A stretch of DNA of 64,000 nucleotides from Labia minor (Eukaryota > Arthropoda > Insecta > Dermaptera > Spongiphoridae): assembly GCA_963082975.1 (NCBI GenBank), contig OY720344.1:83254053-83318052 (forward strand), written 5' to 3'. Each line of letters starts with the position of its first letter. Position 1 is the stretch's first letter. A program made the translations under genes and the position numbers. The notes below the pieces were generated by a model that worked only from the letters and a program-made list of their open reading frames with translations, did no database searches and was not told the origin of the DNA. Shown here one piece after another: positions 1 through 12,900 of this stretch.

Positions 1-811
1 AATCTATAATATAATGATTAATTATTTTTATATTATTATCAATTATTAATTGAAGTATTTCATTCCTTATTATTACTACAATTTTATAATAATAATTATT
101 TATTTAATTATTTCTTAATTAAAAAGACTCACTAATTATTTATAATAAAATTAAATTTAAATGATTAATATATTCAAAAGTGTAGCTCAATGACAATGAT
201 ATAATCTGCTCTAGCTGACTATCTCCATTTTATTAATAACGATAAAATATTCGAAGAATCTAATATCACTCGTAGTGATAACTTTATTATTAAACTAATT
301 AGGAAACACTACCTTCAAATATCTAATACATTTAACAATAGTCTCAATTATGGCTCAATATTCCAAAATGATAAATTTGAAATATCATTAATAATAGATT
401 TAATACCTCCAGAAGCATAGAACATTATTATTAATATTATTCTTTATTATTATTATTTTATATCCAGAATGAAAAAGGTGTTCCTTTAATTTATCCTATC
501 ATTAGAAGAGAAAAAACGACAAATCAATAATTTAAAAGTCTAATTTAAATTAATAAGGAAAACATGTACAACTAATGCTGGTGGTCACCATATCAATAAA
601 ACAATGTATGTTTAGTGAAGGAAATCATCAGGTTGAGAAAAGTCATTGTCATTGCCCGAAAACAGCGCTCCTGGCCTTTACATTTTTCCGACACTATACA
701 TAATGTAATAAACTATTTTAATAAATAATTTTGTGTGAACAAAATTCCATCCTACCTTCCTCCCGTATGTAAATAATTTCCCTAAGACGCACATCCCTAA
801 TTAGTCTAAGC

Positions 812-966
812 CAGCGGTTTTCAAACTGTAGTACATATACCACTGGTGGAACCTTATAACCTAATGGTGGTTACTTTACTTTTAGTAAAGAAATTATTTT
901 AGTTGTACATGAATTTTTGATGGAAGTTTCTTGTGGTACAAAATTCAAAAAGCTTGAAGACCGCGA
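812..966. mobile_element. hAT-like MITE, degraded
   Basis: The left end reads CAGCGGTTTTCAAACTG. The right end carries the inverse, AGCTTGAAGACCGC, so the termini pair over about 15 bases with a few mismatches. CAG-GG-TTTTCAAA ends are typical of short non-autonomous hAT elements. I see no clean 8-bp target duplication, so it is old or the right boundary is slightly off. Confidence 0.4.
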
Positions 967-2159
967 AGGCATTTTTCAGCCTTTTCTTAGACAATAAAAT
1001 TTTTCGTATATCATAAGAACTTGTAAAATATTGTAAATATTTAAAAAAAACAATAATGTGTATAATAACGACCTTTGAGTCACATATTAGGTATAAAAAT
1101 ATGCATTATAATCCGTTTTATATTTTAAGAGTAAAAAAAATTGTATAAATTTAATAATAAAACATATACTTTTTAAACTTCAAAAAAATTTAAAAAATCT
1201 CAATTATCGAATGATGAACTAATGAACTTAAGGATAAAGGTTCCAATCTCACCAAGATCATCCCAAAAATTTAAAATATAATAATTAATATGATAGAATG
1301 AAAATAAATAAATGTGTATACTGACTACGATGAGTTTTAGCCAATAAAATAATAAAACAAATCAAATAAATAAATCATAAACTTATTAGATATTTTTGTA
1401 AAATTGTCAGTTTTTATTCGATTACGTCATTCTCTAATGAATACTTCATTTTTTTAATTTAAATTTACTTTTGATAATTACCCAAGGATAAAAATCGTTA
1501 AGTTGGAAAATTATTATTCCTATCTTGAAGTATGAATAGAAACCCCTTTATTGTACACGAAAGGGTTGGGTTTTATACCCTTTCAAGGTCAAAATGTTCT
1601 TCAACCTTATGCCATTAATTGCCTTTTGCATGCAAAACTTACCAACTTGTTTTTTGTTTTTTTTTTTTTTTGCATTTCCTCTGAGAATATTATTATTATT
1701 ATTATTATCCTATCCAGAGACATAATCTAATGATGTGACTAAATTTATATTGTTTCTAGTGTTTTTGAACTTTTGAGGATTTCCTCCAATTAATTAAATG
1801 AAATCTACCTAATATTAATTATTCTCTTCTTTAAGGATCTAAGTCCATTTCAGCCATTTGGATATTTTTATATTTGACTATCGATTATTTTTTATCAAGT
1901 TTTTGAACTTAATATCTTTATAATTTGAGTAACGATTGATTTTGGTTTTGGTTTTAAATTTAGTAAAAACATTTAAATATCCAACATAGCCATTAATTAT
2001 ATCAATTAAAAAATTTATAGATTTCTTTGAAAAGTAATTTATATTAAAATAATAATTGAATTAATGAATTATTTATAAATACGAATATTAAATAAATTTA
2101 TTTAAAACACAGCAAAAAAAAAATCAATCCCAGGTCAGTAATTCATTTTCTTAAAAAAA

Positions 2160-2490
2160 TCTGGAGTGTCTCCACTCGACTATCTCGCAATTTGAATTGG
2201 ATTAAACAACATATTTTATATTTAAATTAAATTTAATTAATTATAAATTATAAATTTAAATTAATAAATAATATTTATTAAACCAGCGTGTTTGACTCTT
2301 TGTTGATGGCACCACGTCACGTACTGGCGCTTGATTTGCAGTCGTGTTAAAAAATTAATTCCGGTACTTTCACACACACAGACATTTTTCTCAACCTTAG
2401 TGAAAATGACTCAGGGACCTTCAAAACTTATAAAAACATCAAAATCGAAAATATTCGTGATTGCAATACTATCTCTGGCGAGATAGTAAA
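2160..2490 (+). mobile_element. HINE/Helentron-like element, copy B (internally deleted)
   Basis: It starts TCTGGAGTGTCTCCACTCGA, with a GAGTG/CACTC hairpin, followed by ACTATCTCGCAA. It ends in a hairpin containing GGCGAGATAGTAAAA, the inverse of that sub-terminal motif. The centre is shorter than in the copy at 20352: the ACACAC tract follows directly after GGTACTTTC. This is one of five family members in the window; see the findings for the Helentron argument. Confidence 0.6.
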
Positions 2491-4539
2491 AACATAAAAT
2501 TAATAAAGATACTTAATAGAATAATGTATCAATCAATAGATTTTTTGTTATGTAAATAAAAAGGTCTATTGTCGTAAACACAAGCTTTTAAAAAATTTCA
2601 AACATTTTAAGTTTTAAATTGGTGTATAAATTGGCGAAAAGTGTGGGCTTTGTTACAAATTATCTATTTCCTAAAAATAATTTATTTTTTCGATGTGAAA
2701 AATACATGTTGAAAATTAAAAACCAAAACAGGTGAATTTATCTTGTGTCACTTTCAGAAAAACCTTTTTTTTTTCTTTGCCAAATACCTTACAGGTATGG
2801 GTGTCTGGCCTGGCATAAAAAAAGGGAGAATCCCCTTGGGTCCTCTTTGGTTTATTTTTATAGTTTTTTTTTGTGGTTAACCGGTGAATGAAACTCCCGT
2901 TAAAATTGGGTTTCTTTCCCCTCGTCTTGACTGTCTAGCCACCACCAAAAAGTCATAAAAATCAACCCAACGGAGACCACTTAACTTTCCAACCCTCATT
3001 TGACAAACAGAATCTCATCTTTTGTTCCTTTTTCACCTACATTATCATGCTTTATCACCAATAAACAATATCTTCATTATATTGCTATTATTCCCCAAAT
3101 GAAAATCTTTCATTTAAGAACATTTTAGATAAGATTGGATACAAAATTCTTCTAAAAAAATAAAATAAAATAAAAAAACAATACAAAATAAAATTATAAA
3201 TTTATTTAAACATGAAGACCATATAATTAATTGTCTAATAGAATATTGCAAATTTTCAATTTTTATAATCTAATTAATATAAAATATATACCACATATTT
3301 TTAACAATATTATTTTCTATTCCATTATTTTATCTATTTTTCCTATTAATTTTTCAATTTCTAACTTATTTAAATTCTACAATACTTATTCATTTTTTAC
3401 TACATAATTTAGGTTTTCAGACCATTAAACACAAATTTAATTCTTTATTATTTATTTATATATATATAGTATATTTATTTAATAATATAAGAACTACTTT
3501 GAATAACCTGATAAAATTTAACTCAATTCATAAAAAAATTTAAAATTTTTTATAATTTTAAATATGTTTATCATTATATATTTAATATATATATCATTAC
3601 ATCATATTATATATATATTCTGATTTTTAAAGTTGTGTTCTCTAAAAATACAACGTTATTTACTACATAAAAAGCATTTCCGTTGTTTTTATTTTCATGC
3701 ATGAGTTTATTAACATAATTATCCATGTGTAAATAATGTTTTTTTTGTAGATACCTTAAAAGGGTTACTATGATTTTTATTTTTAAATTATAAAATTGTA
3801 TTGATCCCAATAATATATTCTTTAAAAATCAAAATTAGCAAATGAGGAGGATCTTAAATATTTTATTATCTAAGACTATGAATGAAAACAAATTTATTTA
3901 ATTACCCAATTTATGACTTGATAATAATATGTATCTTAAAATTTCTTTTTATCTTAATCTCTAAGATTGCTTTGATTTTAAATAAATATTTCCTAAACCA
4001 ATAGTAAACAATTTAGTAGATCTAATCGTAATAATATTTATACAATTTGATTGATACAAAGATATCTCCTATATTAAAAAAATATTAAGGAGATTTTTAT
4101 TTGTTTATTTATTTATAAATTATCAACCATTTTTTTTGACAAGATGAAAATGAAGTGTTTGATGTTTGGACGATATTTATCAACATTACATATACATAGT
4201 AATAGAACAAGTCCCTTCGAGGTATACTTTAATGATAAAATATTTCCAAAATAAATATTTACACACACTCTAAGTGTTATATTATGTTAACTATTAAGAT
4301 TAAAATTATAAAATTTTATTTATTTATTTATTATATTCTTAAGTATTTTTTTTTTTAATATTGTTTAAAGAATTTAAAATATGTAAATTGTATTATTGTT
4401 ATCTAAAATTATAAAGAAAGAATAATTTAAAAAAAATAGTTTTTTTAAAAGGATAGGTTTGAATTTTTAAAAAAAAAAGAATAGGTTGTTTCCTTTTGAA
4501 TAATAAAATCAGGTATGGTATGTGGGTGTAGGGTTAGGG

Positions 4540-4990
4540 ATTTTGAATTGAAATGATGGTAGCTGTGGATGAATGGTTAGCATGGCAATCAAGACAAAGG
4601 AGAAGGTGTGTCTGTGCAGGTGAGCTGTGTCTGCTACCTGGCGGTCACTCAACGACTCAGCCAAGAGGCCCCTGCCCCTGCCAATTAGGCCACCTGCTAT
4701 GAAGCAGACGGGCGAGGCTTGATGCAACGGGTCGGTCGCAGCCAGTTGCTGCTTTGTTAGTTGACCAAGTAGCAGGTGTCTAGACGCCACCCATACAAAA
4801 AAAAAGAAAATAAACAGCAAGAAACAAACATTGCCGTTGCTTTGTATTCTCTGATACTCTCCGTGTGCAGTTGATAACAATTTCCAGACTCGCTTGTACT
4901 CGTGTCACACTAAAAGGTATTCTCGCTTAAGATGTTGATATCACCAACATTCCCCCTTCCTCTGCTGCACCTCTAGGCGTGGCTTTTGTT
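4540..4990 (+). promoter_or_regulatory. GC-rich island, possible promoter or first exon
   Basis: This is the only GC-rich block upstream of varicose. On the plus strand a 43-codon frame starts at an ATG near 4552. It crosses a consensus-like donor (CAG then GTGAGC) at about 4618 before ending. The frame starts right after an in-frame stop, so it would be a genuine first coding exon or a UTR exon. The donor phase (1) does not fit the phase-0 start of the exon at 7829, so another exon would be needed. The antisense frame here is low-complexity and unconvincing. The role is inferred from composition and position only. Confidence 0.25.
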
Positions 4991-6860
4991 TTGCTTAATC
5001 GTTACCTTTTAGTTTTATTAATAATAATAATAATATTATCCATAGAAACAATTTCATTTCTATCAATTCTTTATGAATTGTAATCATTTTAAGGCATTTA
5101 AAACACACACCGTTTCAACTTTTCAATATTTCTACCCATGAGAACCAGTTTAATGCTATACTTAGTTGGTGACTAATGATTTGACAATGTCAAAAATTCC
5201 ATGTTCTAATTCACTAATAGGATCTTTTATTAAAATATTTCATTAAATAAAAATTAAATTAAATTTTTCATTCAAATCACTACACACTATCTATATAACA
5301 AATACCATTTTACTCAAAAACCAATATTAAAAAAACAAATTACAAAAAAAAAATATAAAATTTTTTCAAGAAACAATTTTCACATTACATAGAAGTTATA
5401 TATATTTAAAATGTATGTATATATTGATAAATTTATAAGAAAAATACTTATAATAGTAATAAATAAACTATTCGAATAAGTTATATATATATATATATAT
5501 ATATATAAATTAAAAATTATATTTTTCTTAAAATATAATTATTTATTTATATTTGATTTATTGGTCATTCAAATTTCTAAAACCTTTTATTTTTCTTATA
5601 AAACAATTTTATTTAAATTTTTAATAATATTAAAAATATTACATTATTTAATATATTTTAATTGAACAATTAATTTTAATTTAACAGGAAAATAAAATCT
5701 ATATAATTTAATTGAATACAAAACCTTGAACTAAAATAATTTTGCTATTGTTTATCTAGTTCTAGTATAAATGTATATAATATATAAATATACATGTATG
5801 TATTTAAAAATACATATTATGTATAAATAAAAATTTATTTACTAGTTATACCATTTTTATATATAATTCTTTTATTTGAATATGATTTTTTAATTATATT
5901 TATTTTAAATTTATCCTGAATGTATGATTAGTTTATTAAAAATCATTATAATTATTAAATTTGAAATTTTAGATTTTGTTTTATTAATGATTTGATACAA
6001 TAAATAATTGAACAATTAATAATTTTTAAAATTTTTAAATAAAAATAAAAATAATTAAATATTAATTGAATTAATATGTATAAAATAGTTAATAAAAATA
6101 AATAGTTATAAAAGAATATATTTAGTGTAAGTATATTAGTTTTCTTATATATATCTATGTATATTATAAACAAAAGAATTTAAAAAAACTAATAATAAAA
6201 ATAAGTATATGTATTTTAAATGATCTCACAAATATGTACATTTTTGTAATTTACATTTATATATCATACGACAACGATATTAAAAAGACTGATTTCACTT
6301 GATTAAATCTGGTAGTTAATTAAGTTGCTCTGATTATTTCATTTTTTTCTTCAAATAATAGATATAATTATCAAGTAATTAATCTATTTATATACTTTAA
6401 GGATGCTTGTTTGTAAAAATCTTGGATCTTTTTCACTTATTATTAATTTTATTAATTTATTATTTATTAATCATTATTATTATATAATTATTAAAATAAA
6501 ATATTTACATACAAATAGTATATATAATAGAGCATGAAATGTAAACGTCCGATAAGCCTATCCATTAGAATCCAATGAAGATATTTCGTTTTGTTGTTTT
6601 TTTTCGAATGAATAATTTTTCAATTTAGGAATAAAACTGTCACTTTGTGGTGTGGCTCTTAGATATTCATTACTAAAGACTTTTTGTTTTATCATTATAG
6701 AACATTTCAATATTTTTGTACTCATTTAGTATTTATTTAAAATAACCAGGGATTAAAATAGACATTCTTCGTGGTTAGTCTATGCATTTATATTTTAATT
6801 AAAAACAAAGAAGTGAGGTTGCTTTACAAGGGTAAATATTTCTCTATTTATATATATTTA

Positions 6861-7321
6861 CGAAGGTCATTCAATAAGTAAAGAAACAAATTGCTAAAAC
6901 TCAAAAACGGTTTATTTAATTCTTATAAAATTTAGGCTATTTTTCCCCACAGTTTTACACTTGTTCATCTTTCTTGTAGCTTCCTAATTTCCATGGCGAA
7001 GAATACCCTGAAGCCACGTTTGCACCGTTTCCTTAACTTCCTCATTGTTAGCAAATCTTTTTCCTCGTAGGGCATCTTTGAGTAGTCTAAACAGGTAAAA
7101 TTCAGATGGGGCGAGGTCGGGACTGTAGGGAGGATGAGATAAGACCTCCCAATCTTGAACCTTATCACGGATCAGCTTAGGAAGCTGCAAGAAAGATAGA
7201 ACAAGTGCATAACTTTTGGAGGGTGATCACGTTGAAAAATAGCTTGAATTTTGTAAGAATCAAATAAACCGTTTTTGAGCTATAACCATTGTATTCGCTT
7301 TATTTATTGAATACCCTCGTG
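6861..7321 (-). mobile_element. mariner element, internally deleted
   Basis: The ends are long terminal inverted repeats. The left end, CGAAGGTCATTCAATAAGTA, and the inverted right end, CGAGGGTATTCAATAAATAA, stay alignable for about 85 bases, through the shared block CTCAAAAACGGTTTATTT. Between them, on the minus strand (7190-6984), lies the end of a mariner transposase. It carries PPYSPDLAPSEFYLF, the block holding the third catalytic aspartate of the DD34D triad, followed by a normal C-terminus. The rest of the transposase is missing, so the copy cannot move by itself. Confidence 0.85.
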
Positions 7322-7828
7322 TTTATATATATATTTATATATATATATAGGATTGTTATTTTTTTAATGAATTTATTTTTGGGATATCTTATAAGAATAT
7401 ATTTATAAAATATAATTTTTAAATCTAATTTTAAAATTTAACGAGATTAAATTAGATAATTTCACCAATTAATGTTCGAAAATCTTAAATTAATTTTGAT
7501 TACCTCTTCTGGTTATTAATTTCTCGTATAATTAAACTTACATATAAAAATTTATAAAATTTATTTATATTTTTTAACTAATTATTTTGAATAAATTTTA
7601 ATAATTCAAGTCGCTGAGGAATTTAAAGAGATTTTGAAATTCATTAATTGACATGAAAAATAATTTTTATTTTTCTGTAAATTCAATTTTTTTTTTGTTT
7701 TTATTAATAAAATTATTCACATAAATTTGTTTACGTTACGAATAATAAAATATTTTAATTGGAATGAGTAGAAGTTGATTACATTTACATAGAATAAATA
7801 TTGAAATTTGTTTATTTTCTTGTTTTAG

Positions 7829-9995
7829 GTTCAAGATCGATTGGAAGCGAGTGTTCCTCCGCAGCCAGTGAATGCCGAGTCTGCACTTCTAGGAAGTGAA
7901 CTCTCGGTTGCATGTGGAAGTTTGCCAACTAATTCAGACGCTCAGGAATTGGCTCAAATTCTTCATAATCCACACCTTCAGGTAAATGATAAAATAAATA
8001 AAAACATTTAAAGATAATTATAATAATATTTTATAACAATTTTGTTTAATTTTCTTTAATTATATTGAATATGTAAATATACTATAACTAATTTATTATT
8101 ATATAAATGTGTTTCAAATTATAGTCTTTAATATTTTTAATGTAAATATATAATTAAAATTTTTTATAAATTATTTTAAATTTTTCTTAAATCGACCAAT
8201 TATTTTATTGAATTCAATAAGCGTGTTGTTGTTAATAATTTGTTGTTGTCGATCCACACAGAAAAAATACAACATTAAATCCTGACAAGAGTTCTGAACA
8301 GGCACCGAAACGTTAAAACTTTGGTGCAAACCAAAATATAAGGGATATTTATTTCTTACCCTGCCTTGCTTTTGGCTACCCGTCAATTTTCAGTCCTCTA
8401 TATTAATTAATTAATATATGAATTATTACATTTGATTATATTTTTTTTTAATTCATGAATAAAATTCAAGTACAATTAAAATGTCAGCAACCTGTTGGCA
8501 ATAGGGCCATGAAAAGATCGAAATTCTTTTTAAAAACGCAATAAACTCGACACCTGAATTTTTTAAAAAGAACAATAATAATAACTCACCAAAAACTTAA
8601 AAACAAACGTGATCTATTGCGAATGGTTATATGCTTCCAAAAAAAAATTAATGTTTTAGAATAAGAAAAAATAATTGAACAATTTAAAATAATAAAATAA
8701 CTTTGAATTTAAGAGAATCTATCAATTTATTCTCTATTATAAATAATATAAACTACCTACTCAGACCGGCTTCTGCGCTCTTCGCACCTAGACAGGAGGC
8801 CCTGCCCTCTTTACCCCCGAAGTAATATTATTTAGTTGAAAATCTGTATGTAATAGGTTTTCATTTATTTGATTTAAAAAACTAAAACTCACTTTTTTTA
8901 ACTTATTTGGTCACCCCATAACCATACAAAATTTAAATAAATTCAAATATTTATTTTTTTAGTTTAAATTTAATTTGATTTAAACTTGTGAATCATAATA
9001 ATTAATGTACAGAAATATTGAATGTTCTTAGTGAGATTAGATTGATCTAATGTTTTGCCGAGAATTTGGCCTTAATTCGCATATTCTCCTAAGTTTAGAA
9101 AAAACTTATAATTGATATAAAATAAGTCAAGTTATACCTCAATCTAATCCATTTATTCATCCAAGTTGTCTAAACTTCATAAAACTCTTAAAAAAAACAA
9201 GTTCTGTTTTTTTATTAGACATAAATAAAATATATACCCTTCACTTTTAAATAGAAAAGAAGGAATATTGAAATAAAATAAGAATAATTTATAAAAATAA
9301 TAATGTTTTATTTATGATAAATATGATTTAAATATTTTATTAAATTAACTAAAATGAAATTTACAGAATAAATGATATTTGAATATTATATATTAAAATA
9401 AGAATTTAAATATTATATATTGGTGTGGGAATTGATAGAATTATTAATTTTATATTCATTGTCGGAAATGATACGACACCTTCACTTAGCCTGTGGCTTT
9501 GAATGAACAACATAGAGCATTATATAAATTTTTAAAAATTAATTTCTGCAGTTATTGATTAGATATTAATTAAATTTATAGTCTATCTTCAAATAGAAGT
9601 ATATAAGAATATTGTAATTGTATTTCATAGAAAACCGTTCAGCAAATTCTGAGTCTATAACTTCACAATTTTCCGGACAGACAGACAGACATGAAAAATT
9701 CTAAAGTCATTTTTGAATTCTAGGGGTCATAAGGTGAAGACATGCAAGAATTTTTAAATTCTGAGCAATGTGCAGACAAAAACCTTTTTTTATATAAGTA
9801 TACAGATATTTAAAATATTCAAATTATTTTTTTTTTATATTTGTTGTTAAGGCGCTACTAGAATCGCACGACCAAGTGGCGGATACAAAGTCAACTCCAC
9901 CTCCTTTACCTCAACTACCTCCGGCGCCTCCACCGTCTGTGATGGCTTCAGCAATTCGGGTTTTGGGACTTCGGAAAAATCCAGATGAACCTTTG
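7829..9995 (+). CDS. vari: vari exons 1-2 of those visible: L27 end and proline-rich linker
   Basis: Exon 7829-7981 (phase 0, preceded by a TTTTAG acceptor) and exon 9852-9995 join to give QELAQILHNPHLQALLESHD, the second half of an L27 domain. L27 modules pair with other scaffold proteins. A short proline-rich stretch follows (PPPLPQLPPAPPP). The PDZ domain then opens with IRVLGLRKNPDEPLG. Splitting an L27 helix across an intron is normal in this family. Confidence 0.8.
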
Positions 9996-12900
9996 GTAAA
10001 TAATCATTGTAAATCAATTCAAAGGGTGAACTAGAAAATGGTTATGTTACCAATTGGAAATAATTGTTTTGTAATGCTTTTTAAGGGTCTCACAGTTCAA
10101 GTGGATGAGACAACTGGATGCCTTTGTGTGGCAAGAATTCTTGCCGATGGAGTCATTGACCGACAAGGTTTACTTAATGTTGGAGATCAAATTCTTGAGG
10201 TAAGTAATCTCCTTAAAAATAACAAAGATAAATTCTACGTTTATAATCATAGAATTTGTTGTTTTTTTTTAATTTTTATATATAATTTGTATTCCGTTTT
10301 TATATAACATCAGATAAAGAATTTATCTATAAACAATAACTGATCTTGTTTAAAAAAATTGAGTAAATATTATTAAATAAAAGTTGATTTAACAAAAACA
10401 ATAATTATATATTTTTATTATTATTAATATTGACGCCACGTAGCTTGTGGGTTGACGGTGTTAACCCACATCCTCGTGGTCCCGGGTTCAACTCCCGGGC
10501 CTGGAAAAATAATTTCTTTGTCTATGGAATGGAGTCCATCCAACCTCCGGGATCAAAATTAGTAAGCTTCTTGATTAAAAAAGTAGCGACCCTGATCAAG
10601 AAAATCAACACACTGAATGACTATTGATTGTTTATGAACATAAACACAAATTTAAAGGCTTGAATTACAGAATAAAGATCTACATAATTAAAGAATAAAA
10701 GAATCATGTTCGCAAATATTCAAATTGATGACCGTTATTGTCCAGACAACTCTGATAACTTAAACTGGATTCATTTTTTTGAGACACCCTGTATATAGTA
10801 TGACCATTGAATAATAACAACCAAAATTTTGTTTGAAATAATTTCTAAGCATATTTATTAATTATATAACATTTGTTTTTTATGTTTTTGGTTTCTCTTT
10901 GTTTTTTTTTAACGTATTTTTAAATTAACAAATAAAAGAAAATAATTTAAATATAAACATGAATTGATTTTCAGTTGAATGGAGAACCAGTGACGACACC
11001 AGAAGAGTTACAATTGATGGTTGCATCAGCAGCCGATCATATTACATTAAAAGTCGGACCAGGTCCTCATATTCATGGGAGTAGCGGCGCAGGGTCTGGC
11101 CGATGTTATCTTAGGGCTCACTTCAAATATGACCCTTTGGAGGATTCCCTTTTACCATGCAAACAAATTGGTTTGGCTTTCAAACAAGGAGACATTCTCC
11201 GTGTCGTTGATCAAACAGATCCAATTTGGTGGCAGGTGAGTTCAATATTTTGCTCTTTTTTTGAAACAAAATAAATTAATCGGTTTGTTTGTTTTATGTA
11301 GGCATCGCTTGTTAATTCGGATGATAATAAAGTTGGTTTAATTCCCTCCCAAGAGCTTGAAGAAAGACGTAAATCGTTTGTTAAACCAGAAGCCGATTAT
11401 GTTCATAAAATTTCTATGTGTGGTACCCGGGTAAGTGTTTCAATATAATATAATATTATATATATATATTACAAATAAGAATTTAGTTAATTTAGTATTT
11501 ATTATAAATTTTAAAAGAAAATTTTCTTTAAAATATAAAAAAATTTCTATTTTTTTAAATAATTTGATTAATCTTGATTTGATAGCTAAAATTCATATTT
11601 CACTTAATATAAAAAGGAAATAATTTCTGTATGAAATAAAGAGTTAATAAAAAAGTAAATACAAACAATATGAACAAATCCTGTCAGTCCCCATAGTAGC
11701 AGTATTTATTAAAGTTTATTATTTAATATATTCATTTATTTATCTCTGTGACTCTACGGAACTCGAAAGTTCTTGGCCGCAGCAACCACACCCCTCCAAG
11801 TATTCCTATTCTGAGCCACAACATTTCAGTCCCTATCCTCTCCCATCTCTCTTACATCCTTTCCCACATTATTCACCCACAGTGTCCTTGGTCTTCCAAG
11901 AGGAAGTCTCCCACTCGGTCTCCCTACCAATATATTTTTTGCCATTCTATCTTCTCTCATTCTAGCCATGTGTCCTACCCACCCTAGCCTTCTCGGTTTT
12001 ATAATTCTAACTATATCTGGAGATGCATAGAGGTCATGCAATTCCTCGTTATGCAATCTTCGCCATTCCCCGGTGACCTCAACTTTCTTTGGCCCATAAA
12101 TGCTTCGCAGAATCCTATTCTCAAATACTCTAAATCTACTCTCGTCACCCAAGGTCATAGACCATGCCTTACATCCATATAATACAACCGGTAAAATAAT
12201 TGTTTTATATATTTTAACTTTTATCCCCTTTGATAATAATTTTGATGCGATAAGCCCCTTTATTGCATGATAACAGGCGTTTCCCGATTGTAACCTCGTT
12301 TTAAACTCATCTCGAATATGATTATCTTTCGTTATCACAGAACCTAAGTATTTAAATTTTTCTACATTTTCAAATTCTATATCTTTTATATTAAGATTTT
12401 GTGTGTGTTAATACTATTCCTCTCTCTGTTACTAAATACTTTCTCTTACTCTTAGCATTATTAATTTCTAGTCGCACCTCTTTTCCTGCTTCAATTAATT
12501 TTTCTACACTATCTATAATTGCAATCTATTATATTTAAGTCGTGGGCGTAACCTAATACTTGAATTTTTTTGTTTAATTCGATTCCGTTTTACCTCTCCC
12601 CAATTTGTCTAATTACATATTCCAGAACTAAATTAAATAAAATTGGTGATAATGCGTCTCCTTTAACCCATTTCGAATTTCGAAAGTTTCTGACAAATGA
12701 TTCCCGCATATTACTACCCACAAGACAAATTTGAATCATACGAACTAGTTTTTTTGAAATTCCCATTAAGATCAAGATTTGAAAAAGTTTTTCCCGATCT
12801 ACTGAGTCATATGCTTTTGTAAAGTCTACAAAAAGCTGGTGAACAGAAACATTGAATTCTCGTTTATTTTCTAATATCTGTCTTAATGAAAATATTTGAT

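Larger units (their letters stand above)
1..7828. other. Gene-poor 5' flank or long first intron of varicose
   Basis: I see no convincing coding exon here. The sequence is AT-rich with A/T runs and a (TA)n tract near 5485-5506. The exceptions are annotated separately: a hAT-like MITE, a HINE copy, a GC-rich island and a mariner remnant. The varicose-like protein must start upstream of 7829, because its first visible exon enters in mid-protein. This stretch is therefore either its first intron(s) or upstream DNA. A GC-richer patch at about 2760-3060 has no open frame with plausible splice sites. Confidence 0.5.

Noticed and set aside
4509-4880. 123-codon open frame on the minus strand
   Set aside because: It is a by-product of the GC-rich island: no domain, a run of hydrophobic F/I/V from an A-rich tract, and no splice context. 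The island is more likely regulatory or a first exon.
5955-6173. 72-codon minus-strand frame rich in I, L, F, N and Y
   Set aside because: AT-rich noise: low complexity, no start context, no similarity that I recognise.
10436-10505. Functional tRNA gene
   Set aside because: Only the T-arm and B box are convincing; the acceptor and anticodon arms do not pair, and a SINE body follows.
10770-10800. GAGACACCCTGTATA, resembling a mariner-type terminal repeat (TACAGGGTGTCTC inverted)
   Set aside because: Only one end is visible and no partner was found within a few hundred bases. A similar orphan tip (ACCCTGTATTATA) occurs at about 33585. Both are suggestive but too short to annotate.
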